Shown here: positions 48,014 through 56,515 of the stretch, in pieces
Position numbering within the stretch: position 1 is the stretch's first letter
How the letters are laid out: every line of letters begins with the position of its first letter
Assembly: GCA_024403615.1 (NCBI GenBank)
Contig: JAKSRM010000011.1
Span: 1 to 63,011 of the forward strand
Length of the DNA: 63,011 nucleotides
Direction: 5' to 3'
Origin: Lachnospiraceae bacterium
GTDB lineage: Bacteria; Bacillota; Clostridia; Lachnospirales; Lachnospiraceae
Notes under the pieces: generated by a model
Databases searched by the model: none
What the model was told of the DNA's origin: nothing
What the model saw: the letters and a program-made list of their open reading frames with translations, nothing else
Position numbers and translations under genes: made by a program

Positions 48014-48049
48014 GTTTACCTTTTGTTTACCAAGAGATGAAGGTATAAT
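48014..48049 (+). promoter_or_regulatory. Promoter region with twin GTTTACC boxes before the repeat array
   Basis: GTTTACC occurs twice, 11 bp apart (48014-48020, 48025-48031), just before TATAAT at 48044-48049. TTGTTT at 48023-48028 is the best -35, at a short 15-bp spacing. Transcription from here would run through the repeat array into the 48439 gene. The twin boxes look like an operator. Confidence 0.5.
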
Positions 48050-48142
48050 CCAGTAAAATCACTTCTCCAATGATTCATCAAAATCAATTTTTTATAAAAA
48101 AGATAGCATTCAAAGTAGCAACTCTTGATTTTCTTAAAAGTA

Positions 48143-48430
48143 TTACCACCCAAAGCAGCAAAATAAAGAATAGTAGGTACGAAAAAATATAGGAAGTCGA
48201 AACCGTACCACCAAAATCGCAATATACGGAAAAAGTAGGTACAAAAAAATGTGTGAAACCGAAACTGTACCACCCAAATCAAAGTTTGTTGAAAAAGTAG
48301 GTACAGAAAATAATGAGATGTCTTAATATGTACCACCGGATTTCGCAGTAAGAGAAATAGTAGGTAAAAAACAGGAAGCAATGAAAAATGCGTACCACTC
48401 AAATACACAAAATGGAAAAAAGTAGGTAAG
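48143..48430 (+). repeat. 62-bp-period array of alternating GTACC motifs
   Basis: Five units start at 48143, 48205, 48267, 48330 and 48392 (periods 62, 62, 63, 62). Each begins with GTACCACC (TTACCACC in unit 1, GTACCACT in unit 5). Exactly 30 bp later each has an inverse-like GTAGGTAC (GTAGGTAA in units 4 and 5), usually preceded by AAAAA or AAATA. The sequences between are A-rich but differ from unit to unit. The last GTAGGTAA merges into the AAGGAGG RBS of the 48439 gene. A degenerate GTAG copy sits at 48115. The period is not a multiple of 3, so it is not a protein repeat. It is not CRISPR: the motifs are only 8 bp long. Confidence 0.85.
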
Positions 48431-48438
48431 GAGGAATT

Positions 48439-49254
48439 TTGAAACTGAAACATAATACAAATGAACTGGAAGAATTAAAGACATTGAAGAAAAAAGTTGA
48501 AAAATCGTTAAAAACGGAAACACAGGGAACCCTTCGCACCCATATGGCACATGGAAAGTATCCTCAGTACTATCATGTGACGGAACCTGGAGCCCCTCGG
48601 GGACATTTTTTGCAGAAATCGGAAATTGGAATTGCAAAAAAGTTGGCGCAAAAAGAGTACGACCAGAAAATAATGAAAGTTTTGGAACGAAACGAAAGAA
48701 AACTGATGAATGAGATGGATGAAGACCTGACGCATCAGCTGGTGGCGGTCTATCAAGGAATGAGCGTGGCGAAGCAGATGTTGATCAAGCCTTATGTTTT
48801 ATCGGATGAAGAATATTTGGAAAAGTGGTTAGAGGAACACAAAGGCGGACAAAACGGGTACTCCCTTGCCAACGGTTTTCAGACAGAACGAAGGGAATAT
48901 GTAAGATCAAAATCTGAGAAAATAATTGCCGATAAGCTTTTTTATAAGAAAATGCCATATTCATATGAGGCAGCATTGGAACTGGAAGTCAAAAGAATCG
49001 ACACGGGATTTTCCACGGTGACGATTTATCCAGACTTTACGATATTGAATCTTCGCAAACGAAAAACATATTATTTAGAGCACTTAGGCTTGATGGATAA
49101 TCCGGAATATTGCAGGAAGGCATTGGAGAGAATTGATGTATATGAAAACAACCACATCTATTTGGGCGACACTCTTTTTATCTCTATGGAGAGCAGTCAG
49201 AAAAGTTTCAATGTCAACCAGATTGATTCGATTATTGAGCGGATTTTGACGTGA
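48439..49254 (+). CDS. PD-(D/E)xK nuclease-like protein behind repeat array
   Basis: This 271-residue protein uses a TTG start with AAGGAGG only 4 bases upstream. The N-terminal half is charged and helical, probably coiled coil (ELEELKTLKKKVEKSLK). The C-terminal part has SEKIIADKL (possible first Glu), then YPDFTILN, a charged turn and YYLEHLGLMDNPEYCRKALERIDVY. This resembles the PD-(D/E)xK restriction-like fold with E-x-H in place of E-x-K, seen in some Firmicutes proteins of unknown function. The tail ISMESS...INQIDSIIERIL may close the fold. It is directly downstream of the repeat array and probably on the same transcript. The substrate and role are unknown. Confidence 0.75.
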   Translation: MKLKHNTNELEELKTLKKKVEKSLKTETQGTLRTHMAHGKYPQYYHVTEPGAPRGHFLQKSEIGIAKKLAQKEYDQKIMKVLERNERKLMNEMDEDLTHQLVAVYQGMSVAKQMLIKPYVLSDEEYLEKWLEEHKGGQNGYSLANGFQTERREYVRSKSEKIIADKLFYKKMPYSYEAALELEVKRIDTGFSTVTIYPDFTILNLRKRKTYYLEHLGLMDNPEYCRKALERIDVYENNHIYLGDTLFISMESSQKSFNVNQIDSIIERILT

Positions 49255-49423
49255 TAAGAACTAGCGGAAGCGTTCGTTTTAAAGAAGACCTTATGTGGAG
49301 CACGAAAACACAAGACTGCTGTAACACAAAGGGCTTTTCATTGCTTTTTGATGTATGGAATTGTATCATTAACATAAATAAATGTTATTAGAGTAAAAAT
49401 GCACATTACAAAAGGAGAAGGCT

Positions 49424-50164
49424 ATGATTAATTTTGAGTGCAAGAGAGACGAGCTGACAATTCGTGGCAGAATATTTGGAGACTTAAATGGAAAGAAGGA
49501 AGTTGTAATCTGCAGTCATCCTTTCGTGGCAAATCAGGAAATGCCGAAAAAGTATGCGGAGTTCCTGGCAGAGGAAGGCTTCATCGCCGTAACTTATGAT
49601 TTCTGCGGCGGCGGATTAGGCTGTAGCAGCGATGGAAGAACTGTGGATATGACGGTCTTTACAGAAAAAGCGGACCTTTTGGCCGTTGTGGATTACTTCA
49701 AAGCGCAGCCATACACCGAAAGCATCACTCTTTTAGGTTGCAGTCAGGGAGGCTTTGTATCCGCTCTGGTGGCAGCAGAATTAAAAGACGAAATCAAGCG
49801 CCTGATTTTGATGTATCCGGCCATCTGCATTCCGGACGATGCGAGAAAAGGCGATATGTTAGCTTACAAATTTGACCCAAATAATATTCCGGATGTTTTA
49901 GGCGAAGTGCCAATGGCAGTAGGCGGAAACTACGCGAGAGTGGTCATGGATATGGATGCTTACGAAGCAATTTCTGGCTATGAGGGACCAGTGCTCTTAA
50001 TGCACGGAACCGCAGACCGGGTAGTAAACATCAGCTACTCCAGAAAGGCAAAAGACTATTATCCAGATTGTGAATATTACGAGATTGCAGATTCAGACCA
50101 TGGCTTTACCGGTCAGGCTGCTCAGGAAGATTTTGATCATTTGAAAGAATTTATGTTAAAATAA
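49424..50164 (+). CDS. Alpha/beta hydrolase (S33 / feruloyl-esterase-like)
   Basis: This 246-residue cytoplasmic esterase has the nucleophile elbow LLGCSQGG (Ser about residue 107), the acid in MHGTADRVV and catalytic His in DSDHGF. The oxyanion region is VICSHPF. The layout is that of small intracellular carboxylesterases that act on hydroxycinnamate or acyl esters, but the substrate is not shown. AAAGGAG lies before ATG. It opens a run of three esterase genes on this strand. Confidence 0.85.
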   Translation: MINFECKRDELTIRGRIFGDLNGKKEVVICSHPFVANQEMPKKYAEFLAEEGFIAVTYDFCGGGLGCSSDGRTVDMTVFTEKADLLAVVDYFKAQPYTESITLLGCSQGGFVSALVAAELKDEIKRLILMYPAICIPDDARKGDMLAYKFDPNNIPDVLGEVPMAVGGNYARVVMDMDAYEAISGYEGPVLLMHGTADRVVNISYSRKAKDYYPDCEYYEIADSDHGFTGQAAQEDFDHLKEFMLK

Positions 50165-50261
50165 TTTCGACAGAATGTATTTCATAGAAGGAATCGTTCC
50201 CATAGCGGAGCGGGCATGAAAGTCTTAAGCCGATAATTCATGCCAGACAAGGAGGGACATC

Positions 50262-51773
50262 ATGTTACGCGTAACAAAAACGGAAAACGGTATGGTAAGA
50301 GGTATTACCGGTACCGACGCAAGAATTACAGTATTTAAGGGCATTCCGTTTGCAGATGATACATCTGGTAAAAATCGGTGGCGCCCACCACAGCCTGCAA
50401 AAGACTGGGAAGGAATTCGCGAATGCTACGAATTTGGACCAATCTCTATGCAGAGAACTCCGGGCAAAGACCCGACCGCATTTTATGCAAAAGAATGGCA
50501 TGTTGACCCAGATGTAAAAATGGGCGAGGACTGCTTGACTGCAAATATTTGGACTCCTGCAAAATCTACCGATGAGAAACTGCCAGTTATGGTATGGATT
50601 TTCGGTGGCGGACTGCAGGAAGGTTATCCATATGAAATGGAATTTGACGGCGAACGTATTGCAAGCCGTGGCGTCATCTTAGTATCCATCGGCTATCGTC
50701 TGAATGTATTCGGCCTGTTAGCACATCCAGAAATTACCGCAGAAAATCCAGATGGTCCTGCAAACTTTGCATTCCAGGATCAGGTCTACGGTATCGAGTG
50801 GGTAAAAAGAAATATCGCTAATTTTGGTGGTGACCCAGAAAACATCACCATCTTCGGACAGAGCGCAGGCGCATTCTCTGTAGTTGCTTTAATGTGCTCA
50901 CCAAAAACCAAAGGCTTATTCCAGAAGGCCATTATTGAATCCATCGGTGGCATGAGACCAATCTATCCAATCGTATGGTCTATGACCCAGGTTCCTTTGG
51001 AAGAAAGAGAAAAGACCGGCGTAGAATTCTTTGAAAAATTAGGCGTTAAGACCTTGGAAGAAGCCAGAGCGTTACCGGCAGAATATATCCGTGATAAATT
51101 CGGGGAAACCCGTAATTTCTGGGGCGCTGTAACCGACGGCGTATTCCTGGAAAAGAGCATGGAAGACTATATCGTAAATAACGAGATGAATGACGTGAAG
51201 TTCATTATCGGTAATACAAAGGATGAATTCTTAGTTGCTCCAAAGGGCGATGATGAGCAGACCATTGACGAGTTTATTACCAAAGAATTCGGACCATATG
51301 CTGACGGATTCCGTGAAGCAGTAAAGAAAACAGACCTTCCTCTGAAGGAAGCAGTTACCATTCATCAGATGGGAATCGGCAACCGGATTATGGCAGCGGT
51401 ATGTGCAAAGCAGAACCTGAATTTCTGGTATTACACTTTCGGCGCAAGTATTCCTGGAGACAATGCCGGATGCTTCCATTCCTGCGATTTATGGTTCCAG
51501 TTTGAGACTCTGATGAAATGCTGGAGACCGTTCGATGGTCATCATTATGATATCGCACGGAAGATCTGCAACTACTGGACCAACTTCGCAAAATATGGCG
51601 ATCCAAACGGAAAAGACAAAGATGGAACCGACCTTCCTCTTTGGGAAAAATATACGGAAGAAAAACCATATGGCATTAAGTTCTATGACACCATTGAAAT
51701 GGAAACCGAGCCATTAAATCCTGCAGAGCAGTACATGGTAGACATTAACCTGAAAGAGTTCAACGTAGAATAA
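50262..51773 (+). CDS. Type-B carboxylesterase, copy 1
   Basis: This 503-residue protein belongs to the carboxylesterase/acetylcholinesterase family. The oxyanion loop is FGGGLQEGY and the nucleophile elbow FGQSAGAFS (Ser about 201). An acid residue lies in the GNTKDEF segment and the catalytic His in GCFHSCDLWF. There is no signal peptide. AAGGAGGG precedes ATG. It is followed 10 bp later by a close paralogue, clearly a tandem duplication. The pair probably shares a transcript and hydrolyses related esters. Confidence 0.93.
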   Translation: MLRVTKTENGMVRGITGTDARITVFKGIPFADDTSGKNRWRPPQPAKDWEGIRECYEFGPISMQRTPGKDPTAFYAKEWHVDPDVKMGEDCLTANIWTPAKSTDEKLPVMVWIFGGGLQEGYPYEMEFDGERIASRGVILVSIGYRLNVFGLLAHPEITAENPDGPANFAFQDQVYGIEWVKRNIANFGGDPENITIFGQSAGAFSVVALMCSPKTKGLFQKAIIESIGGMRPIYPIVWSMTQVPLEEREKTGVEFFEKLGVKTLEEARALPAEYIRDKFGETRNFWGAVTDGVFLEKSMEDYIVNNEMNDVKFIIGNTKDEFLVAPKGDDEQTIDEFITKEFGPYADGFREAVKKTDLPLKEAVTIHQMGIGNRIMAAVCAKQNLNFWYYTFGASIPGDNAGCFHSCDLWFQFETLMKCWRPFDGHHYDIARKICNYWTNFAKYGDPNGKDKDGTDLPLWEKYTEEKPYGIKFYDTIEMETEPLNPAEQYMVDINLKEFNVE

Positions 51774-51783
51774 GGAGAAGACG

Positions 51784-53301
51784 ATGTATTTAAGACAGAC
51801 AAAAACTGAAAATGGTGAAGTTCGAGGCTTCCCAGGAATCGACGCAAGAATTACTGTTTATAAAGGAATCCCATTCGCAGATGATACGGGCTATGAGAAC
51901 CGTTGGAAAGCTCCACAACCTGCAAAAGATTGGGAAGGCGTAAGAGATTGCTACGAATTCGGACCAATCCCAATGCAGAGAATTCCGGGCAGAGACCCGA
52001 ACGCATTCTATGCAAAAGAATGGCATGTAGATCCAGAAGTACCTATGGGCGAAGACTGCTTACGGGCAAACATCTGGACTCCAGCTCATACCGCTGATGA
52101 GAAACTTCCAGTTATGGTATGGATTTTCGGTGGCGGCCTTTCTGAAGGCTATCCACACGAGATGGAATTTGACGGAGAAAGAATTGCAAGCCGTGGTGTT
52201 ATCTTAGTATCCATCGGCTATCGTCTGAACGTATTTGGAGAGCTTTGCCACCCAGAACTGACCGCATCCCAGCCAGAAGCTCCTTCGAATTTCTGTTTCC
52301 TGGATCAGGCTTATGGTATTGCATGGGTTAAGAGAAATATCGCCAATTTCGGTGGTGACCCAGAAAATATTACCATCTTCGGACAGAGTGCTGGCGGCGC
52401 ATCTGTTCTGACCCATATGTGCGCAGAGCAGGCAGAAGGCTTATTCCAGAAATGTATTATTGAATCCTTCAACCCTCTGAACCCATCCATCCCAACCACA
52501 CGCTTCAGCTTCAACCCAACTCCATTCGCAGACAAAGAAGCTATGGGAATTAAATTCTTCGAAGAATTCTTAGGTGTTAAGACCTTAGAAGAAGCTAGAA
52601 AACTGGATGCTCAGTTCATTATGGACAAATATACGGAGAGCAAGCTGTTCTTCAACAATATTGTAGATCCATATTATTTAGATGTTCCTGTATTGGATTG
52701 CCTCCTGGCAAATAAATTCCACGATGTTCAGTTCATGTTGGGTAACACCGTAGATGAATTTACGGAAGGTCCAGATTGTGATGATGAAGAAGGCATCATG
52801 AAATGGATTGACGAGCATTATGGTGAATATGCAGAAGGCTTTAAGGAGCTGGTACGCAAATCCGACAAGCCGTTAAAAGAAGCTGCAACCATCAGCAGAG
52901 TTGCTGTTGGTAACGATATTTTAGTTACCGAGCTGGCAAAGATGGGACGTAAGTTCTACTTCTACAACTTTGATCCGGAAATTCCTGGCGATGATGCTGG
53001 TTCCTTCCATTCATCCGATCTGTGGTTCCAGTTTGAAACTCTGGCTCGGTGCTGGAGACCATTCGATGGACATCACTATGATCTGGCAAGAAAGATGTGC
53101 AACTATTGGACCAACTTTGCGAAGACTGGTGATCCAAACGGAAACGATGCGGACGGAACTCCAATGCCAGAGTGGAAACCGGTAACTCCGGAAGCTCCAT
53201 TCCCAATCCGTCTCTATGACGAAATTACCATGGGCGATGATTTCCGTAGCGATATTGAGAAATACGTTTACGACATTTGGTATAAAGAAAAAAATAAATA
53301 A
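51784..53301 (+). CDS. Type-B carboxylesterase, copy 2
   Basis: The 505-residue paralogue of the preceding gene is well over half identical by eye, with long identical blocks in the N-terminal 200 residues. The elbow is FGQSAGGAS (Ser about 202) and the His segment GSFHSSDLWF. Differences cluster between about residues 205 and 260 and in the region that shapes the acyl pocket (SFNPLNPSIPTTRFS against SIGGMRPIYPIVWS), so substrate range has probably diverged. AAGGAG lies 6 bases before ATG. A terminator follows. Confidence 0.93.
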   Translation: MYLRQTKTENGEVRGFPGIDARITVYKGIPFADDTGYENRWKAPQPAKDWEGVRDCYEFGPIPMQRIPGRDPNAFYAKEWHVDPEVPMGEDCLRANIWTPAHTADEKLPVMVWIFGGGLSEGYPHEMEFDGERIASRGVILVSIGYRLNVFGELCHPELTASQPEAPSNFCFLDQAYGIAWVKRNIANFGGDPENITIFGQSAGGASVLTHMCAEQAEGLFQKCIIESFNPLNPSIPTTRFSFNPTPFADKEAMGIKFFEEFLGVKTLEEARKLDAQFIMDKYTESKLFFNNIVDPYYLDVPVLDCLLANKFHDVQFMLGNTVDEFTEGPDCDDEEGIMKWIDEHYGEYAEGFKELVRKSDKPLKEAATISRVAVGNDILVTELAKMGRKFYFYNFDPEIPGDDAGSFHSSDLWFQFETLARCWRPFDGHHYDLARKMCNYWTNFAKTGDPNGNDADGTPMPEWKPVTPEAPFPIRLYDEITMGDDFRSDIEKYVYDIWYKEKNK

Positions 53302-53322
53302 AAAGTTGTTTGATGAAAAACA

Positions 53323-53357
53323 AAAGGGGAAGCAGACCGGAAGGTCCGCTTCCCTTT
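53323..53357 (+). terminator. Terminator after the carboxylesterases
   Basis: A long stem (AAAGGGGAAGC-GACC with GGTC-GCTTCCCTTT) has one mismatch, a GGAA loop and T-rich tail. Confidence 0.88.
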
Positions 53358-53433
53358 ATTCATAAGAGGAGGTTGTTTTTTTGAAAAAATTATAAAGGGT
53401 GATTTTTTTTATGTTTTTACGGCTATTTTTTAT

Positions 53434-53808
53434 TTATGCCTTCCACATACCGTGGAGGTTACAAAGCTCTAAAACCTCAGTAGGTTCTTCGTCTTTATCT
53501 AAAGTAAAACATGCTGCCGGTTTATCTCCCGGTCGTAAGCATTTGAAATATGCTCCTGTTGGAGTCTGGACATAAATCCATTTAATGTGGTGTGCTTTCT
53601 CCATTGGATGGTCGTCAGAACCAACATTTACATGGAGCTTGTTATTTTCCAGTAACCATACGGGAACATGTTTCTCGTATGCTCCGTCCTCTGTATTCGG
53701 AACGATTTCCTCCATTGGTTCGCCACAACAGATAATGTCCGCTTTGGTTGCTTCTACCTTTGCTACAATCTGTCCGCAAAGTTTGCATCTGTAAAATTTT
53801 AATGTCAA
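53434..53808 (-). CDS. dfx: Desulfoferrodoxin (superoxide reductase)
   Basis: This 124-residue protein has an N-terminal desulforedoxin-like iron site (YRCKLCG and CCGEPM). The superoxide reductase site carries the ligands His in YEKHVPV, His in DDHPMEKAHHI and Cys-His in CNLHGMW, the iron centre that reduces superoxide to peroxide without making oxygen. The start is a TTG at 53808, with GGAG 7 bases upstream on the minus strand. It is monocistronic between two plus-strand genes. With reverse rubrerythrin it gives a complete superoxide-to-water route. Confidence 0.96.
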   Translation of the reverse strand: MTLKFYRCKLCGQIVAKVEATKADIICCGEPMEEIVPNTEDGAYEKHVPVWLLENNKLHVNVGSDDHPMEKAHHIKWIYVQTPTGAYFKCLRPGDKPAACFTLDKDEEPTEVLELCNLHGMWKA

Positions 53809-53887
53809 ATAATTTCTCCTTTCTTTTCACTTTTGTAGTATTATGTATTTATAGGGAACTTGAAAAGTTGTTTTTTCTTGTCTCTAT

Positions 53888-53916
53888 CTGATACTCAATT
53901 TAACAACTTATATAAT
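53888..53916 (+). promoter_or_regulatory. Promoter of the HTH coiled-coil gene
   Basis: TATAAT (53911-53916) has CTGATA 17 bp upstream. The -10 is perfect and the -35 is weak. Confidence 0.5.
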
Positions 53917-53979
53917 AAGCGCAACTACCAGATACGAAGTAGTTCAATTCATTTATGCGTGCTTGTCGGAGGGTCGTAT

Positions 53980-54459
53980 ATGGGAGAAATTAAGAAAACG
54001 AATGAGAGGTCTAATATGACGATTCTTAATCCAGTGGAATTGATCAAGTGGTGCAAAAATCGTAAAGCATCCTTAGGTCTTTCCAATGTAAAATTAGCAG
54101 AGATGTCCGGTGTGCCGATTGGTACCATCGACCGCATCATGTCCGGCAACTATACGGAATTTAAGTACAGTTCCATTCAGCCGTTAGTTGCGATTCTTTT
54201 AGGATTTGGCCAGGAAACTCCGGAGCCAGATGAAGAAAACGAGCAGGAACAGTTCTACTATGAAACCATCGAAGGCTATAAAATTATTCTTGAAAATAAG
54301 AATAATGAGATTCGCCATTATAAGGCTAGCCTGGAGCATGTAGAGAATGAAGTAAATTATTTGAGACAGGAAAACGCCAGCAAGAAAGAATTGCTGGATC
54401 GTATGTCCGAGCATATTTCATGGCTGGAGCAATTTATCAATAAAAACGGTATAAAATAA
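53980..54459 (+). CDS. XRE-type DNA-binding protein with coiled-coil tail
   Basis: This 159-residue protein has a helix-turn-helix domain (SLGLSNVKLAEMSGVPIGTIDRIMSGN, about residues 28-54). A Glu/Gln-rich linker and a C-terminal coiled coil follow (NEIRHYKASLEHVENEVNYL and on), which probably drives dimerisation. ATG 53980 follows CGGAGGG; a second good start is ATG 54016 behind GAGAGG. It is a small cytoplasmic regulator of unknown target, divergent from the superoxide reductase gene. Control of that gene is possible but unproven. Confidence 0.85.
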   Translation: MGEIKKTNERSNMTILNPVELIKWCKNRKASLGLSNVKLAEMSGVPIGTIDRIMSGNYTEFKYSSIQPLVAILLGFGQETPEPDEENEQEQFYYETIEGYKIILENKNNEIRHYKASLEHVENEVNYLRQENASKKELLDRMSEHISWLEQFINKNGIK

Positions 54460-54475
54460 AATGGTTGTAAAACAT

Positions 54476-54497
54476 TAGGGCGGAAACGTCCGCCCTA
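54476..54497 (+). other. Hairpin abutting the RBS of the aldo/keto reductase gene
   Basis: TAGGGCGGA and TCCGCCCTA form a perfect 9-bp stem with an AACG loop. No T run follows; the next bases are GGAGAATCCT-ATG, so the 3' edge of the stem touches the RBS. It could be an incomplete terminator of the HTH gene or an RNA switch on translation. Confidence 0.7.
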
Positions 54498-54507
54498 GGA
54501 GAATCCT

Positions 54508-55683
54508 ATGTTATACAGAGAAGACCGTTATCACAATAAAATATCCCAGCTTGGTTTTGGTTGCATGAGATTTCCGAAAAAAGGAAATCTCATTGATTTT
54601 GAAGAGACAGAAAAACAGATACTGGCAGCCATTGACCGAGGAGTAAACTATTTTGACACTGCCTATATTTATCCAGGCAGTGAAGACTGCTTAGGTAAAA
54701 TTCTGGAAAAGAATCAATGCCGAGAGAAAATCAATATCGCGACGAAACTCCCCCATTACCTCTTGCGGAACGCGGCAGCTATTGACAAGACCTTTAACGA
54801 GGAGTTGTCCCGGCTGCGCACGGATTATGTTGACTATTATCTCATGCACATGTTTACGGATATTTCAGAATGGGAAAATCTGCAGAAGATGGGCATTGAG
54901 CAATGGATTGCGGACCGAAAGGCAGAAGGAAAAATCCGAAACATTGGCTTTTCTTATCATGGAACGACGGACATGTTCCTGAAAATCTTAGACTGCTATG
55001 ATTGGGATTTTTGCCAGATTCAGTATAACTATTTAGATGAAAATTCTCAGGCAGGTCGCATCGGCCTTCAGGCAGCCGCTGAAAAAGGCATTCCAGTTAT
55101 TATTATGGAGCCCTTACGAGGCGGTAAGTTGGTCGACATTCCAGAGAAAGCAAAACAGGTGCTGGCTTCGGACAGCAAGGGATATTCTGCTGCAGAAATC
55201 GGACTGCGCTGGCTTTGGGACCAGAAGGAAGTAACTTGTGTCCTTTCCGGAATGAACACCATGGAAATGCTGGAAGAGAATGTAAGAATCGCTTCCGATG
55301 CAGAACCGGGACATTTATCCGAGGAAGACTTTGCTGTTTTGAATCAGATTAAATCCATCATCAAGGAGAAGGAAAAAGTTGGATGCACAGGCTGCCGTTA
55401 TTGCCAGCCTTGCCCGAAGGGCGTGGATATTCCGAACATTTTCTATTACTACAACTTGATGTACATTGAGAAAAAGAACCGGGCCCGGGTGGAATACATT
55501 CGTGGTTATGCCATGCAAAAAAATCCGGTATTTGCTACTCAATGTGTAGGATGCGGAAAATGCGAGCAGCATTGCCCTCAGCATATTAAAATTATTGAAA
55601 ACCTGAAGATCGCGGACAAAGCATTACGCCCGTTGCCGTTTAAAATTGGCGCAGCGGTTGCGAAAAAATTTCTTGTGAAATAA
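54508..55683 (+). CDS. Aldo/keto reductase with C-terminal 2[4Fe-4S] ferredoxin domain
   Basis: This 391-residue oxidoreductase has an AKR TIM barrel with the catalytic set Asp and Tyr in FDTAYIYPG, Lys in ATKLP and His in LMHMF. A C-terminal ferredoxin-like domain holds two Cys clusters (CTGCRYCQPCP and CVGCGKCEQHCP). Such fusions (COG1453 type) occur in anaerobes and may couple carbonyl reduction to ferredoxin. The substrate is unknown. A hairpin directly precedes its RBS. The methyltransferase gene follows 7 bp later. Confidence 0.93.
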   Translation: MLYREDRYHNKISQLGFGCMRFPKKGNLIDFEETEKQILAAIDRGVNYFDTAYIYPGSEDCLGKILEKNQCREKINIATKLPHYLLRNAAAIDKTFNEELSRLRTDYVDYYLMHMFTDISEWENLQKMGIEQWIADRKAEGKIRNIGFSYHGTTDMFLKILDCYDWDFCQIQYNYLDENSQAGRIGLQAAAEKGIPVIIMEPLRGGKLVDIPEKAKQVLASDSKGYSAAEIGLRWLWDQKEVTCVLSGMNTMEMLEENVRIASDAEPGHLSEEDFAVLNQIKSIIKEKEKVGCTGCRYCQPCPKGVDIPNIFYYYNLMYIEKKNRARVEYIRGYAMQKNPVFATQCVGCGKCEQHCPQHIKIIENLKIADKALRPLPFKIGAAVAKKFLVK

Positions 55684-55690
55684 AAGAGCA

Positions 55691-56500
55691 ATGATAGAAC
55701 TGACATCTTTTGAAGAACTAAAGAGAGAAGAACTGAAACTTTACTCCGAGCTTTCCGAGCCTCAGTTGGCTCGCTTCTTTGAACCGGAGCCAGGGCTTTT
55801 TATTGCGGAAAGTTTTCTGGTTGCAGAGCGGGCTATGGACGCAGGCTATGAACCATTGTCCTTCCTTTTGGAAAAGAAAATGGCAGAAGGCGAAGCGAAA
55901 AAGCTGACCGACCGTTTTCCGGAAGTTCCCGTTTATGTGGCCTCGGAAGATATTCTGAAAACTATTACGGGTTACCCGGTAACCAGAGGCGTGCTTTGCG
56001 CCATGAAGCGGAAGAACGGAAAAGCGGTAGAGGAAATTTTAGATGGTGCGAAACGAATCGTACTGTTGGAAGATGTAGAAAATCCAACCAACGTAGGAGC
56101 TATTTTCCGTTCCGCAGCAGCTTTAGGAATCGATGCGGTGTTGCTGAGCAAGGGCTGCGCGGATCCGTTGTACCGCAGAGCCATTCGCGTTAGCATGGGA
56201 AATGTTTTTTCCATTTCATGGACCTTTTCTGAGGATTGGTTGGGAGATATTGAAAAATTAAAAGAGCAGGGCTTTCAAACCGTAGCCATGGCGTTAAAAG
56301 AAGATTCGGTTTCTATGGAGGAGTTACAGCCGGAACCGGAAGAACGAATCGCTCTTCTTATGGGAAATGAAGGAGCAGGGCTGAAGGAGGAAACCATCGC
56401 AGCCTGCCACAAGATCGTGATGATTCCTATGGCCAATGGGGTAGATTCCCTGAACGTGGCAGCAGCTTCTGCCGTTGCGTTCTGGCAGATTAGAAAATAA
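55691..56500 (+). CDS. SpoU/TrmH-family RNA 2'-O-methyltransferase
   Basis: This 269-residue protein has the SPOUT trefoil motifs: motif 1 DVENPTNVGAIFRSAAA, motif 2 ALLMGNEGAGL and motif 3 IPMANGVDSLNVAAA. An N-terminal substrate-binding extension of about 110 residues resembles that of RlmB-type enzymes. It methylates a ribose 2'-OH in rRNA or tRNA using SAM. The exact nucleotide is not readable from sequence. The gap to the reductase gene is 7 bp, so the two are probably co-transcribed. Confidence 0.92.
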   Translation: MIELTSFEELKREELKLYSELSEPQLARFFEPEPGLFIAESFLVAERAMDAGYEPLSFLLEKKMAEGEAKKLTDRFPEVPVYVASEDILKTITGYPVTRGVLCAMKRKNGKAVEEILDGAKRIVLLEDVENPTNVGAIFRSAAALGIDAVLLSKGCADPLYRRAIRVSMGNVFSISWTFSEDWLGDIEKLKEQGFQTVAMALKEDSVSMEELQPEPEERIALLMGNEGAGLKEETIAACHKIVMIPMANGVDSLNVAAASAVAFWQIRK

Positions 56501-56515
56501 ATAAAGGAGACGAAT

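Noticed and set aside
48143..48430. CRISPR array
   Set aside because: The conserved parts are only 8 bp, alternate in orientation, and no cas gene is present.
48016..48453. Minus-strand 145-codon ORF across the first array
   Set aside because: It is Phe/Leu-rich because the array is A-rich on the other strand. It runs against the likely transcript and has no RBS.
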